64,000 nt of DNA, from contig NC_088206.1 in the NCBI RefSeq assembly GCF_037126465.1, forward strand, positions 7,167,187 to 7,231,186, given 5' to 3'. The stretch is from Ornithodoros turicata (Eukaryota > Arthropoda > Arachnida > Ixodida > Argasidae). Of this stretch, positions 20,446 to 39,700 are shown piece by piece. Under the pieces are notes generated by a model. The model was not told the DNA's origin, searched no databases, and saw nothing but the letters and a program-made list of their open reading frames with translations. The first letter of the stretch is position 1. Each line of letters begins with the position of its first letter. A program made the translations under genes and the position numbers.

Positions 20446-21450
20446 TGTGGCCTCGATGTTGCAGCAATGTTGCGAATGTTGTCCAATGTGGGGCAACGTT
20501 TATCAACATTTCACAACGTTCCTGCAACATTATCAAAAGTGGACCAACATTACTTGACATTCAGCAATGTTCAAGCAACATGGCAGGGCAACGTTTAAGC
20601 AACGTTGCGGCCGGACGTTCCTGCAGCATTGTCAGAAATGGACCAACGTTAGTTGACGCTCACCAATGTTCATGCAACATTGCAGAGCAACGTTGGAGCA
20701 ACGTTGTGAATCTTACGTTTCGTGAACGTTGTGTATTGACTTTCCAGCAACATAACACTGCGTAATACTCATACCCACGGAGGAAACCTACCGGTTTTAC
20801 AGCTCCAAACAGTAGGTAATCACATTAGATACGAAAGTCTGAATTAAAAACACACTATATGACAGGGAGGGATATCAAAAATGTTGTTGAGTACACTTGA
20901 CTCTTGCAGATGGAAGGACTAACTTCAAAGACGCATCCTGGTCACCGTTGCAAACGTTGCACGCCCTGCTACACTTAACGGGCATACCCCAACACTTTGC
21001 ATTTTAGTATATGCTCCATCAGATTCGTAAATAGAGGCTACTGGTTGGTAACAGTACCTCTATATCCAAACGGGATACCCAAGCGCGGTCGCCCTATAGC
21101 CCTACCCCAGTAAGTGATGCAGAGGTTTGCGGAACTCAAGTCGGCTGCCAGTGGCGTACAAGTGCTTGCAGTTAGCATGCATCTGTGTTCCGACGCATAA
21201 AAAAAGAAAAAGAAAGAAAGAAAGAAATTGCGCACAAATACCTCCGCCAACCTCTTGCCAATGTTACATAAATGTCGTCATAACGTTGCCCTTTTGTGGC
21301 ATGTTGTAGTTGTCATGTTGCAGCAATGTTGTAAGAACATTTTCTAGCAACGTTACTGGAACGTGGCCTGAAGAGGACATTAGCGACGTTTAGGCAACTT
21401 TTGTAGGAAACATTGGGGCAACGTTTCGGCAACATAGTGTGCTACCAGGG
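20430..21450. mobile_element. TIR element packed with GCAACGTTG-like repeats
   Basis: The ends ccctagtagcacatattgt and (reverse complement of the right end) ccctggtagcacactatgt match at 14 of 19 positions. Both flanks are dense in alternating gcaacgttg and caacattg motifs (20455-20750 and 21290-21430). An (aaag)n run lies at 21200. No coding frame of note. The target duplication is unclear. Confidence 0.6.
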
Positions 21451-22268
21451 AAAACTTGCCGTTGTCGCCAGGCTCATGGTAAAAAGCAGCACCCGAAAAA
21501 CCAGAGGCACGACCAGCCTTATCTTATCCGAACGCATTGTCACATCGTTGCAGACACACCCCCATCGAATTTTCCATCGTCGCCAGCTTATCTGTAGTAG
21601 CGCAGGCTGAGTGCAGCGTAAGAACTCTTTATTGCATGTGACAATGGCTTAAAAACAATGGTGGATGACGACACCGTTGATCACGATATCACTGTGGATA
21701 CCACAGTTAGGTTATAGGTTAGGTCAGTACATATTACGGGGAGGCATCCCTCGCCGCAGTTGTTCGAGACTGTGCTCACTTCCGTCTATGCCTCGTTCCC
21801 AGGGTTAGATTTGAGCGTGCCCTATTTTGAAAATGTGTTCCACTCCCACATGAAAAAACAAAAAATGTCGTCGCGTAGTATGGCACACGGTGCCCAAGCC
21901 CGGACCCCAACTCCTAAAAAAAGGCCCGTGACAGAGGCGCATGGGGAGCATGTCCGTTCCAGCATGTCGGTGGCATGATCACCCTTGCATTAACTTATTA
22001 GCATCGGTGGTGTGTATCCGTAAACAAAAAAGAAAGGAAATGTCCATCAAGCCAGCATCCTCTTTGCTTGAGGATGTGCTCGTGGATTTTCTTCCGACCA
22101 CGAAGAGCGACCGCAACTAATTGTAAAAATAGACGTTCAATAATTTCCTCGAGCAACGACAGCCGGCTCCTGCATCATATTCACTCGCACATTGCAAATT
22201 AGCTACGCCTGCTAGGCGTTCGTTGAGTTGTGTGTGAGGCGCTTCCAACATTTCGTTTCCAAACGTCA
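21451..22268. other. Intergenic, nothing recognised
   Basis: No family, repeat copy or RNA gene could be identified in these ~800 bp. Short frames such as 21760-21978 have no recognisable content. Confidence 0.3.
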
Positions 22269-24330
22269 CATTTCGGAAATACCAATACCATGGTGGCAAT
22301 ACTTTCACCGTTGAGACCCTCCAAGTGGAGTACAAACAGCACAAACAACAGGTATTTCGACAACCTTGCGAGCCAAAGGTTGTACCAGTTGTACTGTACC
22401 GAATGCAAAACGAAACTATAGCAACTGTTGTAAGAACTTGTCCAAACGAATGTGTGATTCATAGCTCGATGTTAGCTACGTTGATAGACAGAAAGGGAGA
22501 TGTACATACCTGGTGAACATCGAAGTTTCAACACTCACAAAGGCTGAGACGGTTGCACGGTTAGCTTCTGTTTCACGCGTTTCACGAATGTGAAACTAGC
22601 GAAACAGTGATAATCGTGCGAACCATCAACCATGGACTCCGGACGCGCAATAATCGGATCGGCCCAAAGTTGCCTGGCGAAGGGAAGCAATTTGCTCTCG
22701 CTTTCTGTAGTGCTCAGCTTCATCCATTTACCTTGGCTCAGCGGCTCAGCTCTTATAAGAGGCGGCGTTAGTAGGCAAGGCACGTAGCATGGCACGTAGA
22801 CACCTGTAAAGTGAGGTTGGTGTGGTCACGGCCTCGCCTTTTGTGGGCACTTTGGGATGGGTTTGAGTTCTTTGCTCCTTGTTGAGTTCATCTTGGGGAC
22901 AGATGGCAGTCCAGAAAACCGTAGCCAGTAGCCAGAAAAAATATTATAGGAGAGTTTCTATGGTAATTTCACACGATAAGGAGTATTTCCAACGTTTTCC
23001 CTTTCCCAAATGCATGACCAAAGGTACGTGTTGGAGGGCAAGGAGTGGATCTCAACTCCTGAAACTCACCCATATGGCAACGCCACTGCACCTTGCCTGC
23101 TGATAGGACAGACCATGGAACTGAGGTTTGCTCTCACGTTGGTATTGGTGGACGCTGGATTCCTCCAGTCACCACCCATGCAGAGCCTCGGCAAGGGATC
23201 TGCCCTTGGATGTTGTGTAGTAGAGCATGCATTTCTGATCAGGCGCATAGGCACTGACTCTATGGGGGCTCTGGGGCCTCCGAGCCCCCTGGAACTTTCC
23301 CAGGAAGGGGGCCAAGCTCCCTTCGAGAAACCTAAGCAGCTGACACTCAAGATGAACGTTGCGAGGGAAGGGGTGTGCTTTGCCTCCATGTGTGAAGTGG
23401 GGGAGGGGGTGCACTGCTCCCTTGCACCCTCCGGCAGATTGAATGAAAACTGTTCGCCTATGATCAGGTGTGAGCAAGACTTCGAGCCTGGCTGGCGGAA
23501 ACCCTGTGCATGTCAAAATATCCGGTCATGATGTGCTCAACTGTGCTCTTGAACATGCTTGTGACTTAAGTGATGGCACAGGTGTTAACTCGACGATCTG
23601 CCATGACCTCATTGTACACAGAGTGGATGTTTTCTTGTGCTGTAGCCGCAGACCTGCCAGGATGGGGTAATCTTTGATGCCATCCTGAATTCAGGCCCTA
23701 CTTCTTCACTGTGCTGTAGGGAAGACCTCTCCACCCCCAACTGTCCCCATGCCCTGGGAGACAAATGTTCGAAAACCATACTCTCTCCATTTTAGCTCAG
23801 CTGTGCTGACCGCCACCTGATAGAAAGAAATGTAGCGGGGGGCAGTCCTCTAAACTACCCACTCCCGATTTTCCCTTCCCACTTTGCCCTGCTCGGAACG
23901 ACTTTGTCGTTCTAACCCTTGCTCTGAACACCTTACTCGGGTTGCCCGTATTGGGGAAACCCGTATGTTGGTCACTTATCCAATCAATCAAGGTGAACCT
24001 GAAACTATCATGTTGCAAGACATTGCTGTGGCTTACATCCCCATTTTTTCTTTTCTTTATCATCATCACTGTTATCAATAAAGAAATCAGTAATAGTTTT
24101 GGCTGCTGACTACAGTCCAGGTATACTGTTCTACTAAGCTTACAGACCCCAAAAATAGCCACCTGCAGAGCAGATATCTCAGGCCAGTCAAGCTTGCATC
24201 CTCTGAACTCAAAACACACTGCATCCAGGTCCCTTGTCATTTCCAATGCTGTACTTTCTCACACAGAACTCACTTGAGGAACTGTCAGGCATAAGTCCTA
24301 TAAGACTTATAACCCTGCACAAGCATTCAT
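22269..24330. repeat. Dispersed 2.1-kb duplication, copy 2
   Basis: Direct-orientation copy of 1-2175. Relative to copy 1 it lacks several short segments (for example the tandem ggttccccgg block of copy 1 near 1720-1745, and a segment near 23115) and has a few short insertions. Homology starts with atttcgg-aataccatggtgg and fades after ttataaccctgc. It abuts the 3' flank of Rho1. Confidence 0.8.
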
Positions 24331-25623
24331 GCTGTGTCAGGTCTAGAAGACACCCCTCATGAATAAAGTCTTGGAAATGATAGGTGCTTGACATGCACTT
24401 AGTAATGTTCTACCAGAACACACCTAACACATACATGTTGTTCAAATTGCAATTGTAGTTAAATTTTACTATTGCAGTGCGTCCCCATGGATAATTGATG
24501 GTGAAATACTAGGTGTCCTCAACCTCCAAGTAAGGAACAAGTGTAACTCCATTCACACTTATACCACATTTAACGCAGCAAGCATAGCTACTCCACAAAT
24601 GAGTCAACAGTCGATCTTTCTCCAAAACATATTTAATAGTTACAAGTCTACAATCACATACCAAAAGACATTAATGTACGTAGCTCTCCCTCAATATAAA
24701 AACATCACTTGCACATCTTGTCAACGGCTCACGTATGCAAGACAAAAAAAAAAATCCCTATATGAATATGTACAGCAAAAAGCCCTTCTCCCAGAAATGG
24801 CAACCATGTACTAAACTACCCTCTTTGTAGAAGTGAAAGACACCAAAAACGGTAGAGCAGCGCTAACAAAAGCTTCTGGGAGTTCCCCCCACCGGACAAC
24901 AGAGTTCAGGTAGCTGACAGTTTGCAGGATGTTAAAAAAAAAAAAAAGACCCCAAACGTCCCCTCCAGACGTCGAGCGATAAATATGTAACACTCCTTAT
25001 TTACAAGTTTCTGATCTCAAGAAACAACCTTATACAGAGAATTGTGTTGCTAGTGGCTGTCACCACAAATTAGTGGTTCATTTTAACTGTCATCCACAAT
25101 GTTCTTGGCCACCCAGTCGTAACATTCGCTTCGGAGTTGGGCCAAGGTTTAAAGAGTTTAGAGTTCGGTCAAATCGAAGATCACTCATGCTCAGTAACAC
25201 CGGCACAGTACAGGTGGCGAAAAAAAGAAAAAGGCGTTTTTTTTAATGGCTTCAGCCAGCACACACACACAGTAGGGCAACACTTGAGCCTCAAGGAAGC
25301 CTGCGCATTACTTAAGAACACAACAGTAACTGTAGCAGAGGCAAGAGTGCAACCAAACAACTTTGCTTAGCGCTTCCCTAAATGCTTCGGTTACGAGGGA
25401 TACTCGTTCTTTCTTTGGTCCGTGGGAAAGTCTTTGCAGTAATGGCACGCCCGCGAGCTTCGGAATTCCTCCATATTTTTTTTTCCCCGTTGTCGCTCTG
25501 CAGGATGTTTTCTTTTTTTTTTTTTTTTACAACTAAGAGGGATGCCGAAGGGAAGGGAGAAAACGCTGAAGGATTCTGCAGAGACGCTGCAGCAAGTGAG
25601 ACTTCTGGTCAGAGAGTGCCCGA
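24331..25623 (-). other. Rho1 3' untranslated region and flank
   Basis: This lies directly downstream of the Rho1 stop on the reverse strand. The best poly(A) signal seen is ATTAAA at 24632-24637 (reverse strand), giving a 3' UTR of roughly 1 kb. It contains several A/T runs (24748, 24935, 25518). No other gene is supported. Confidence 0.4.
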
Positions 25624-32056
<6,433 letters not shown>

Positions 32057-32211
32057 GGGGCGGATTTAAGGGTCTGTCATGGGGGGGGGGGGGGGTCATA
32101 AGGAAATTTCGTGCTTTGCGGCACAGCATCATCCAGGAGATAAGGTTTTTACATGGGGAACACAGCCGTATGGGGGGAGGGGCGGTCGCCCCCCCCCCTT
32201 AAATCCGCCCC
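32057..32211. mobile_element. Small MITE with GGGGCGGATTTAAG inverted ends and G/C runs
   Basis: The left end ggggcggatttaaggg is mirrored by ccccttaaatccgcccc at the right. A G-run (from 32081) and a C-run (around 32190) lie inside opposite ends, so they are part of the inverted repeat. No clear target duplication. Confidence 0.65.
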
Positions 32212-32734
32212 TGCTTTTAAGGCATCAAGGAAGAAGAGAAGAAATGCGAGGAACAGGAAGAGAGAAACATAAACTCGCCCCCGGACAGTTTACGAAAACT
32301 GACTTCCAACCGTGCCCGCCCTCTTTTATTGCCCTCTGCAATTTGGTCTGTTTTTTTTTTTTTTCTTCTTCTTCTTTAGTCGAACTTGAGTGTGCGGAGA
32401 ATTAAGCATGATGACTTGTGTTTACGACCGACCACTATCGCAAGCCCCTCACACAACTATCCACGGCTCCAGAGGTACTGTCGCTTTCGCACCAAGGGTG
32501 CATAGTCCAAGCTGGGGATGCACGCCATGCAATGCTGTGTTCCCGCGAAAAAAATTAAAAACAGGACAACGGAAAGATGATTCGTTACTAAACAAATAGA
32601 TATCACGTATAACTGCTAAACGTTCCTGTACCCCTTACCGAAACTTTGACATTCGTAAAATCCTACCAGAGTATTTTTTAGCAAACTTCCCCTGCTTTGT
32701 GTCGCGACATTCCAGCTAATGAAAGAGGTCGCCA

Positions 32735-32856
32735 TTGTCGGCCCAACAGATGTGGGCAACGTCACGACTAACGCTCCGGGGGAATGTGCGTCCTGGGCCG
32801 ACTTCTAAGGGAACTGTGCCGCCCAGGTTCGAATCCCGGTGCTTGGCTGTTGTAAA
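32735..32856 (+). mobile_element. SINE fragment
   Basis: Shares gggcaacgtcacgact and gggccgacttctaagggaac with 42655-42750, and a related body with the SINEs at 6844 and 10998. It ends with a B-box-like ggttcgaatcccgg. Fragmentary; too diverged to be a tRNA gene. Confidence 0.5.
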
Positions 32857-35397
32857 CACCTTCAATTCACCAATCATTCCTGTCACTCAACAAAAGAAGA
32901 AAGTGTCCAGGAAAATTTTATTCGCTGCTACGCGAAGAATACATATATGTTATCTAGAAATTTTGTTGATGCTCGCTTCCTAGCCATTTGTCCTATTACA
33001 ACAGATAAAATGGCATACGTGCAGGCTATAGGTATATAGTGGATCATATCCATGAAGGGGAAGCCTGCACGGAGAAAACATAGGTCCATTTGGTTCTATT
33101 AAGACCAAACCCACAGATATTAAGGCCAATGGTCCTTCTTGAAATTCTCCTCGGAAAAGAGGGAGGAGAAATGTTGCAGACCTCATTCTCAAAAAGGAGC
33201 TGTAGATACGATACAGGTACCTGCTGATACTTCTGAAGTCATGCGTATCCAGCTACTTCCCGTAAATTTGCCTAAAACGCACAAGCGAAGTTCAAGAGGA
33301 GAGACGGAAACATTTTTGAGTGATCGATTATATCTTCCATTTAGTACCATCTCAGATGCCTCACAGCGACAAGCCTATATTAGAAACAGCACACCCTTAT
33401 TCAACGTCCCAAACGCTGGTGTGTGCACCCAACAACTAAGTCGTCGCAATAAGAATTGCGGCCAACCTCACGCAAGGCATATACTGGAAGTCACGGTAGA
33501 TTGTCGAGAGAAAAACATTGCGTGGGTTATAGACTTGTAGCGAAAAGAACTGAAAGAGAGAGATAGAAAAAAGAAAAAAGAAAGCGAGGCGAGGAGTGAT
33601 ATTGGCGTGTATCGCAAATTTTCTCCGCCCGGCGCACCCCATCCTTTAAACGTTATTGCTTGTTTTTGAGCGTGAGATCTGTTATGCGTTTTTTTTTAGG
33701 TGCGTAAAAAATGCCTTTGCCAAGCGCCTCCTGTCAGTATACAAGCAGGTCATAAGGACTCATCGAATCGAAGTATATGGTAATATCCTCGAAAACATGA
33801 TGTTGAACGGGATGAATTTTGTGAACCTGTCGGTAAATACCACAAACTGTTTCTTATTTTTCTTTTCACGGGAAGTACTGTTTACATATTCTCCGCAAAA
33901 AGAGCACAAAACCTCGACTTACCTTCATGTGGTGCCATAATGCAACGCCTAAATTCGTTCATTTCGAAGCAGACGACAGTGTTGACACCTGTGACACAAA
34001 AATTTCACGCTTCTTCACACGCAAAAACACCCGTATACTTTTTGGCAGCAAGTCGCGAGAAGATCACATCACTTCCCGAGATGCAGACGACAGCTCACAA
34101 TTGCAGACGATCTTCGCAGGACATTGTACATAAACTGCAGGTGAGCACAAAAGACGCGCACAGAACCGGCGTAGGCTTCCGTGAAGATGGCCAAGTCGGT
34201 GTACGGCAGCGTAGTAAGAAACAGAATAGAGGGAGGAGTTCAAAATCACGTGATCTCATTGTGTTGAAAAACGACGTCATGGCTGAGAGTACGTCTGCAG
34301 CAGAAATTCGTTGGCGAGGGCGAAAATATCTTGCAGGAGAGGAATATAGTGCATGATGTCTCGCGTGGTACGGGTATGATATCATCTGGAGTGAACTCAT
34401 GGGAGTCCGACTTGCGCAATACGTCGAGGAGGAAAGCCTGAGCTGGAAAATATTTTTGATGCGTGCACGGGTCAAGTCATCGGAACGCGTCGGCATTCGA
34501 AGTCACACCTATACAGGAAGCATGTAGATTTGCACGTATGTGGTATGTGTTTGGCACGAGTTTGTTCGTCTCTCGATGTTCAAGTAATTGATGGAGACAG
34601 CATACCGTTCAGCTTTCTGCGTGTTTTGCGGCGACATTTTTAGTGTGTAATGCATTGCACCAGGATCCCAATAAGTTCGTTATCGAACATCACATCCACA
34701 AGCATTGGGTCGGGCTAGTGCATTCAAGAGCGGTCACACCAAAAACAGAACTTCGCCGCATCCAAACCAGCCATCATTCAGGATGATGTCGAGAGCTCAT
34801 CCCGAGTGGTTGGAGGTGGGATGCATTTTGCATATGTCCAAAGCATTTTCCCGAAGGCATCCTACAGCAGTTTAGGGGCCACCGCGTAACCAATTCAAAA
34901 TAAATTTAAAGGAGCAGTTAACTCTTTTTTTTTTTTTTTTCCTGTGGTGTGTCGTGCAGACAAATAACACGGGGTCTGTCGAAGAAACGACGAGCGCAGC
35001 TGACATGTATCGTTCGCACCAGACGGAAGGTACTGATTTGCACACGCTGCCCTCGCACTCCTTCAAAGAGCGTGTAAGCGAACGAGAGAAGTTGACGTCA
35101 CTCCGTGACGTTCTCAGTCCCCTTGGCTCGACCCATGGCTCGGCTGCCCCGTGACAGTCCCCGTGCCTCCTCGTGGTGGTGGTGGTGTGTGTGGGGGGGG
35201 GGGGGGGGGCAGTGTGACGATCGCGAAGTTTCTTGCAGTTCCCGGCGTCTATCTGGGCAGCATTCCTGAATAGTTTTGCAATTATGAACGTTTCATACTA
35301 TACATACTTCCAATCTCGTGACGCGGCCACACCGACCATGACAAGCCGTATAATAAACTTTCAAATATTCTATATTTTCGTCTCTCATCTCGCTGTA
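32857..35397. other. Intergenic, no gene recognised
   Basis: The forward frame at 33139-33540 is the longest but has no domain-like content. T- or G-runs occur at 34925 and 35190. Nothing else could be supported. Confidence 0.3.
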
Positions 35398-35634
35398 CGC
35401 CCTGGCAGAGCCAGAGGGGGTTTTGGGGGGATCAACCCCCCCCCCCCCCCCCCACACACAGACAAGACAGACAGTCAGGGAAACGAGGGTGAAATCTCTC
35501 CCCCCCCCCCAATGTAAAGTCCCCATAGAACCCATCTCGAAATACTTTGCTGGCTACGGGGGGGAGGGGGGGACGAGCGGGCGGGTATCGAGCACCCCCC
35601 ATACTTTGGAGGTGTCTGGTTACGCCACTGCCTG
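35398..35634. mobile_element. MITE with C-run core, CAGTGGCGTAACCAG-type end
   Basis: The right end reads ctggttacgccactgcc, the inverted form of a terminal repeat; the left end (ctggcagagccagaggg) is a diverged partner. The core has C16, C10 and G runs and the phrase atgtaaagtccccatagaac, which recurs at 62886-62905 in a second, decayed copy. Confidence 0.6.
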
Positions 35635-35929
35635 TAGCTATACATCTCGGATGCGACTGCTGATTTTTTTCCCCCCCAACTGGCGCTGACGAGGTAATGC
35701 CTCCTTCATGAACTTTGAAGAATAGTAAAAACTCCTGACAAATTAAACGAAATAAATACGTTATCTATTGATTAATCGCCTTTCAACATATACTTTATCT
35801 TTTACTACGGGAGTCTTGCCTTCTTAAAATGAAAATAGCCGAGGATGTCATATTAAGTAGGGCAATGACGCAAATGCACTTGGATATTACGGGCCTAAAT
35901 CTCTGCTTCGAGGTGAATCAGTCGAAAGC

Positions 35930-36740
35930 GTTGTCCGCAGTAGACTAACAAACCATTCAACGAAACGTGGCATTATTACAGATTTGGGCAGTTTTATCTT
36001 CGAAAATCACGATCCACAGAAATAGCTCTTCTTTATCAGAATAAGCGAATTGTTCGAAATATGGAGATCGAATTTAAAGCTGCATCGCAGAGCATGGCGA
36101 TATAAATACGGATTGCTCCGGCAAAGTGCTGACCTGCGTTCCAGCCAGTATTCTTCGTCCATTGTTATTCACTATCTCTAAATAACATAGTAAATAGATC
36201 AACAGTTGTTAAATTTTATATTTACGTGGACGATTCGACCGTGTTTATCTCAGGTGCCGGCCTTTAGCAAATTATAGCTGGAGCCATAGTCCTTGATGCA
36301 ATAAACCGTCGGGCCGTGACAATTCGCTTAGTCACCAATGCAAATGAAACCCAGGCTGTACTTTACGAGCCGAGAAATAAACCCGCAAACTGTCCCAGAT
36401 GAGGCCTAAAAGAAAGACCTATACATGTCAATCATGATGCCAAGATCGCGAACAGAAAATGCACGCTCAATAACCACAAAATTTGTGGCCTACAGAGAGA
36501 CGACTCCATTCACAGACGCTGTCTACCTCATTATGAAAAAGGAGCTCGCAATCTTCAACGGAGGAAATACTTCGGCAGAGTTAAAGTGGAACTCCGCAAC
36601 AAAATCACCACAAAGGTTTTGGTATATCCGTAACCTTTGGGATGTCAGGGACATGTGTACGAAATATCTCGTTCCAAAAACAGTGCATATTTTATTCAAA
36701 CGAATTTATTACGAAGCGAGCGCTTCGCCTCTGTGAAGCG
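35930..36740 (+). pseudogene. Degenerate non-LTR (LINE) reverse transcriptase relic
   Basis: Around 36140-36250 the forward strand reads VPASILRPLLF and, after a frameshift, LNNIVNRSTVVKFYIYVDDS then TVFISG. These correspond to the PQGS-LGPLLF and YxDD regions of LINE reverse transcriptase. Downstream LVTNANETQAVLYEPRNKP and RNLWDVRDM-like stretches fit the thumb. At least three stops or frameshifts interrupt it. The 5' part and tail are not identified. Confidence 0.7.
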
Positions 36741-39700
36741 AGAGGGCACTGAAAGCAACACACTGCCAACACTGCTGACATCATCCGGCATCCGGCAAGG
36801 GAGAATGCAAGTTGCGAAGCAGACGACAATGCTGGGAAGACGTCACGGTATCCTCCTGCGGATGAACAGGGCCAGTATGGAACTCTGTTTTCTGCTCTTC
36901 GAATTTCGGTTTCTGTGTGCTATTGTCATCATTTACGAAGTAATTACTCACGCAAAATGAATGCGAATGTTGTATTCGGTGTCGAGGGGGTGGTTCGTGT
37001 TCTGTATGATGCTCACCTAATTTTTTCGAATCCTTGCGAAGTCTCCCTTTAAGATCGTCGGCAACAAACTGCAATGCCTGGGACTACTTTACGGTAGAAC
37101 TGAAACCATTAAAGGAGCAATGAGGTGACGTTTAACATGGCTCGAATCTCTCTCATCTAGCTGTCAAGCATCAGGAGTCACCGTGTGCAGCATATTTTCG
37201 CTGTGCGGTGTATTGTCACTGCGCAATCAGACTAACAAAAACAGTCTGAGAAAGCAGCCGCGGACGACCGACACGATCCTCGCGTGGCATCGAAAAACCT
37301 TTCTCCATAATAAACAACCCTCAGCTGCAGAACATGAGCTGCTGAACATGCCTTTCTTCTTTGTTCTGCGCCGTTATACGTCACGAGTCACATGCCAGGG
37401 GAATATTCTACGTCATGGTGTTCCCTCATTCTCTGATACGCTCTTTCCAAGAGTGGAGGGGTTTTGAGAGGTGTGCGGACAGAGGCCTCGCGCCCGCCCT
37501 GCATGCACGTGCCTGCAGGTCACCTGCGCCCGCCCGTCTTTCGCAGGAACGTATTTTATTCACGACCGTGATGAGCTATAACGACCGTGCTTCGGCAGCC
37601 GTTGCTATGGAGACAAGCCGAAATTAGCCGCATGGGCAGCCACAGGGGTAGCCACAGTAAGCCTGTGTTTGAAATCGTCTGCGGCGATTGGCCATCCCGA
37701 ACTTTTATGTCCGCGTGCGATGGAGTGAGAGGAGGAGTGGAGGAGGCGGCGACAAAAAGACACAGTTGAGCTGAAGGAGCGATCGGAATAGTTGATGCCT
37801 GAAATACATGTAACCGGAATATTTCAGTTTGAAACAGTCGGAAGCATTAGCAAATGAATTTAATCGGATTTTGCAGCCGGCTGCGCGCTCCCGGCTGAAT
37901 TCAGGCAACAGTGTGCGGACCGACGTCACTGGGGAGTCGGTTATGAAGGCACACAAAATACGGTCTTCCGACTCGCCGTCCGCTGCCGAACAGTCGCTAG
38001 AAACATGTGCGTTCATGCTTTCGGTGGTATCGGATTGCAACCAGCCTGGCGACGCCGCCAGTTGAGCGATTGGGAATCTCGTCGGCAATGCCAATTACGT
38101 CACCGGAAGAGGAGAAGCAGGGAAGGGCCATTTCAACCGGAAGCTGGTAATTGGTTTCGAATTCGATATTTTTTTATCTTTTGTGAAAAAATACGGACGA
38201 ATTTCGCTAATTTTTATTTTTTTCATGGAAGGCATCCCCAAGTGGATATCGCATTGCCTTTATATAATTCCGGATTCCTCGCAGACACCACCTTCAAGCA
38301 GGCCTTCTGCATCTAGGTGGGCGAGGTCATGTGATTTTGAGAACCAATTGGAGTGGCCGATAGAGGTTGTCGCTCCTCCGACGTCAGAGCTTGACGCGGA
38401 AGTTTCTGTGTAGCATGATGGCGTGATGATGGCGTGTAGCATGATGCGTACATGATACAACGAACCACATCTATCAAAGGCGTCCAATGTGCGATTCCGA
38501 TTTTCACAAGCCCTCAGCACGCAACGCTAGCCTTTGTGTAAGCCCACATTTTCATGGTCCCCATGCTTGCAGAGCTCCCACTTCATATGACGTGCAAAAT
38601 GGTAATTCAATATACAGGCTGTAATGCACATGAGAGAAGGCTGGGGGCTAAATTACACGCGCAATTCAGTGTGCTTTCCCCTTGAGGATTTCTATCCGTT
38701 TCCTGTTACAACGCTTTAATTGCATCTGAGACTGTTTGGACAAAAAGAAAGACACATGTTGACTTATTTGGTGGTGGGACTAACCGTGTAGTCACACGAG
38801 CGACTTTTGCGGAAGACGTCATAGCTTCCTGTTGCCATGTAAGCACGAGATCTCAACGTCATATCTTTTCGTGCTCTTCTAAGCTTTCGCTTCGCTTTCG
38901 TTTTCTAAGCATGGGGGATGTCCTGCGATTCAACCACAACATATTCCGTAGCAGACGACAGGGCCTATTTGGTATCGTCTGCTATGTGCGCACTTCGCCA
39001 TTCCCGGTATTCCAGCGCCGTGCAGATACTCAACATAAGACGCGGTGGAACTTCTGCCCCGTGAACGGTTTGTTGTTGTTTTCTTCCACTAAAATATTCC
39101 GTGGGGATTTTGGATGTGTGAATATACATGGTAAAAACAACAACTACTCAAAATATATTTTAAAGTGCCGCATTGCCGAACAAATAACGTATAGTCCAGG
39201 GATTTCCCTACATTCCCCCCAGGGGGGGTGTACACACTCCCTGCATTTTCGCAACACCCCCCCCCCCCCCCTGAAATTTCTCAGGTGAACCCAGCCAGCT
39301 GGCCACCAACACGTTCTGGTAGTGAGTCCGGCGCAGCGAATTACATCCTGTACTGTCAAACTAGGGCTGTAGGACCACAGACATGCAGATGATCGTACCA
39401 TGCGTTTGTCCAAAATCATATGAAAGTGACTATGCATATATTGCGCGCAAATACGAGCAAAAACGCGCGCGGGCACGCAAACTCAATGTGGATCATCAAG
39501 AACCATTTGCGCCCAACTCAATCAAGCGAGGTATTCTGCTTTTTTCGTCTAAGGTTTTCACCGTTGGTTGCTTGGTATTCATTGAGCTTCGTGAGACGAG
39601 GCGCAAGTCTTTTTTCTTTGTCGGTCGTGTGATTATGCATCCTAATGTTGAAATGCCGTTCATAATGAATCTGTATTCTAATGAACTGTGTCCTAACGTA

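Noticed and set aside
37705..38094. Overlapping open frames on both strands near CCAAT/CRE-like motifs
   Set aside because: Composition suggests a GC-rich promoter or repeat; neither strand shows a domain, and strand choice would be arbitrary.
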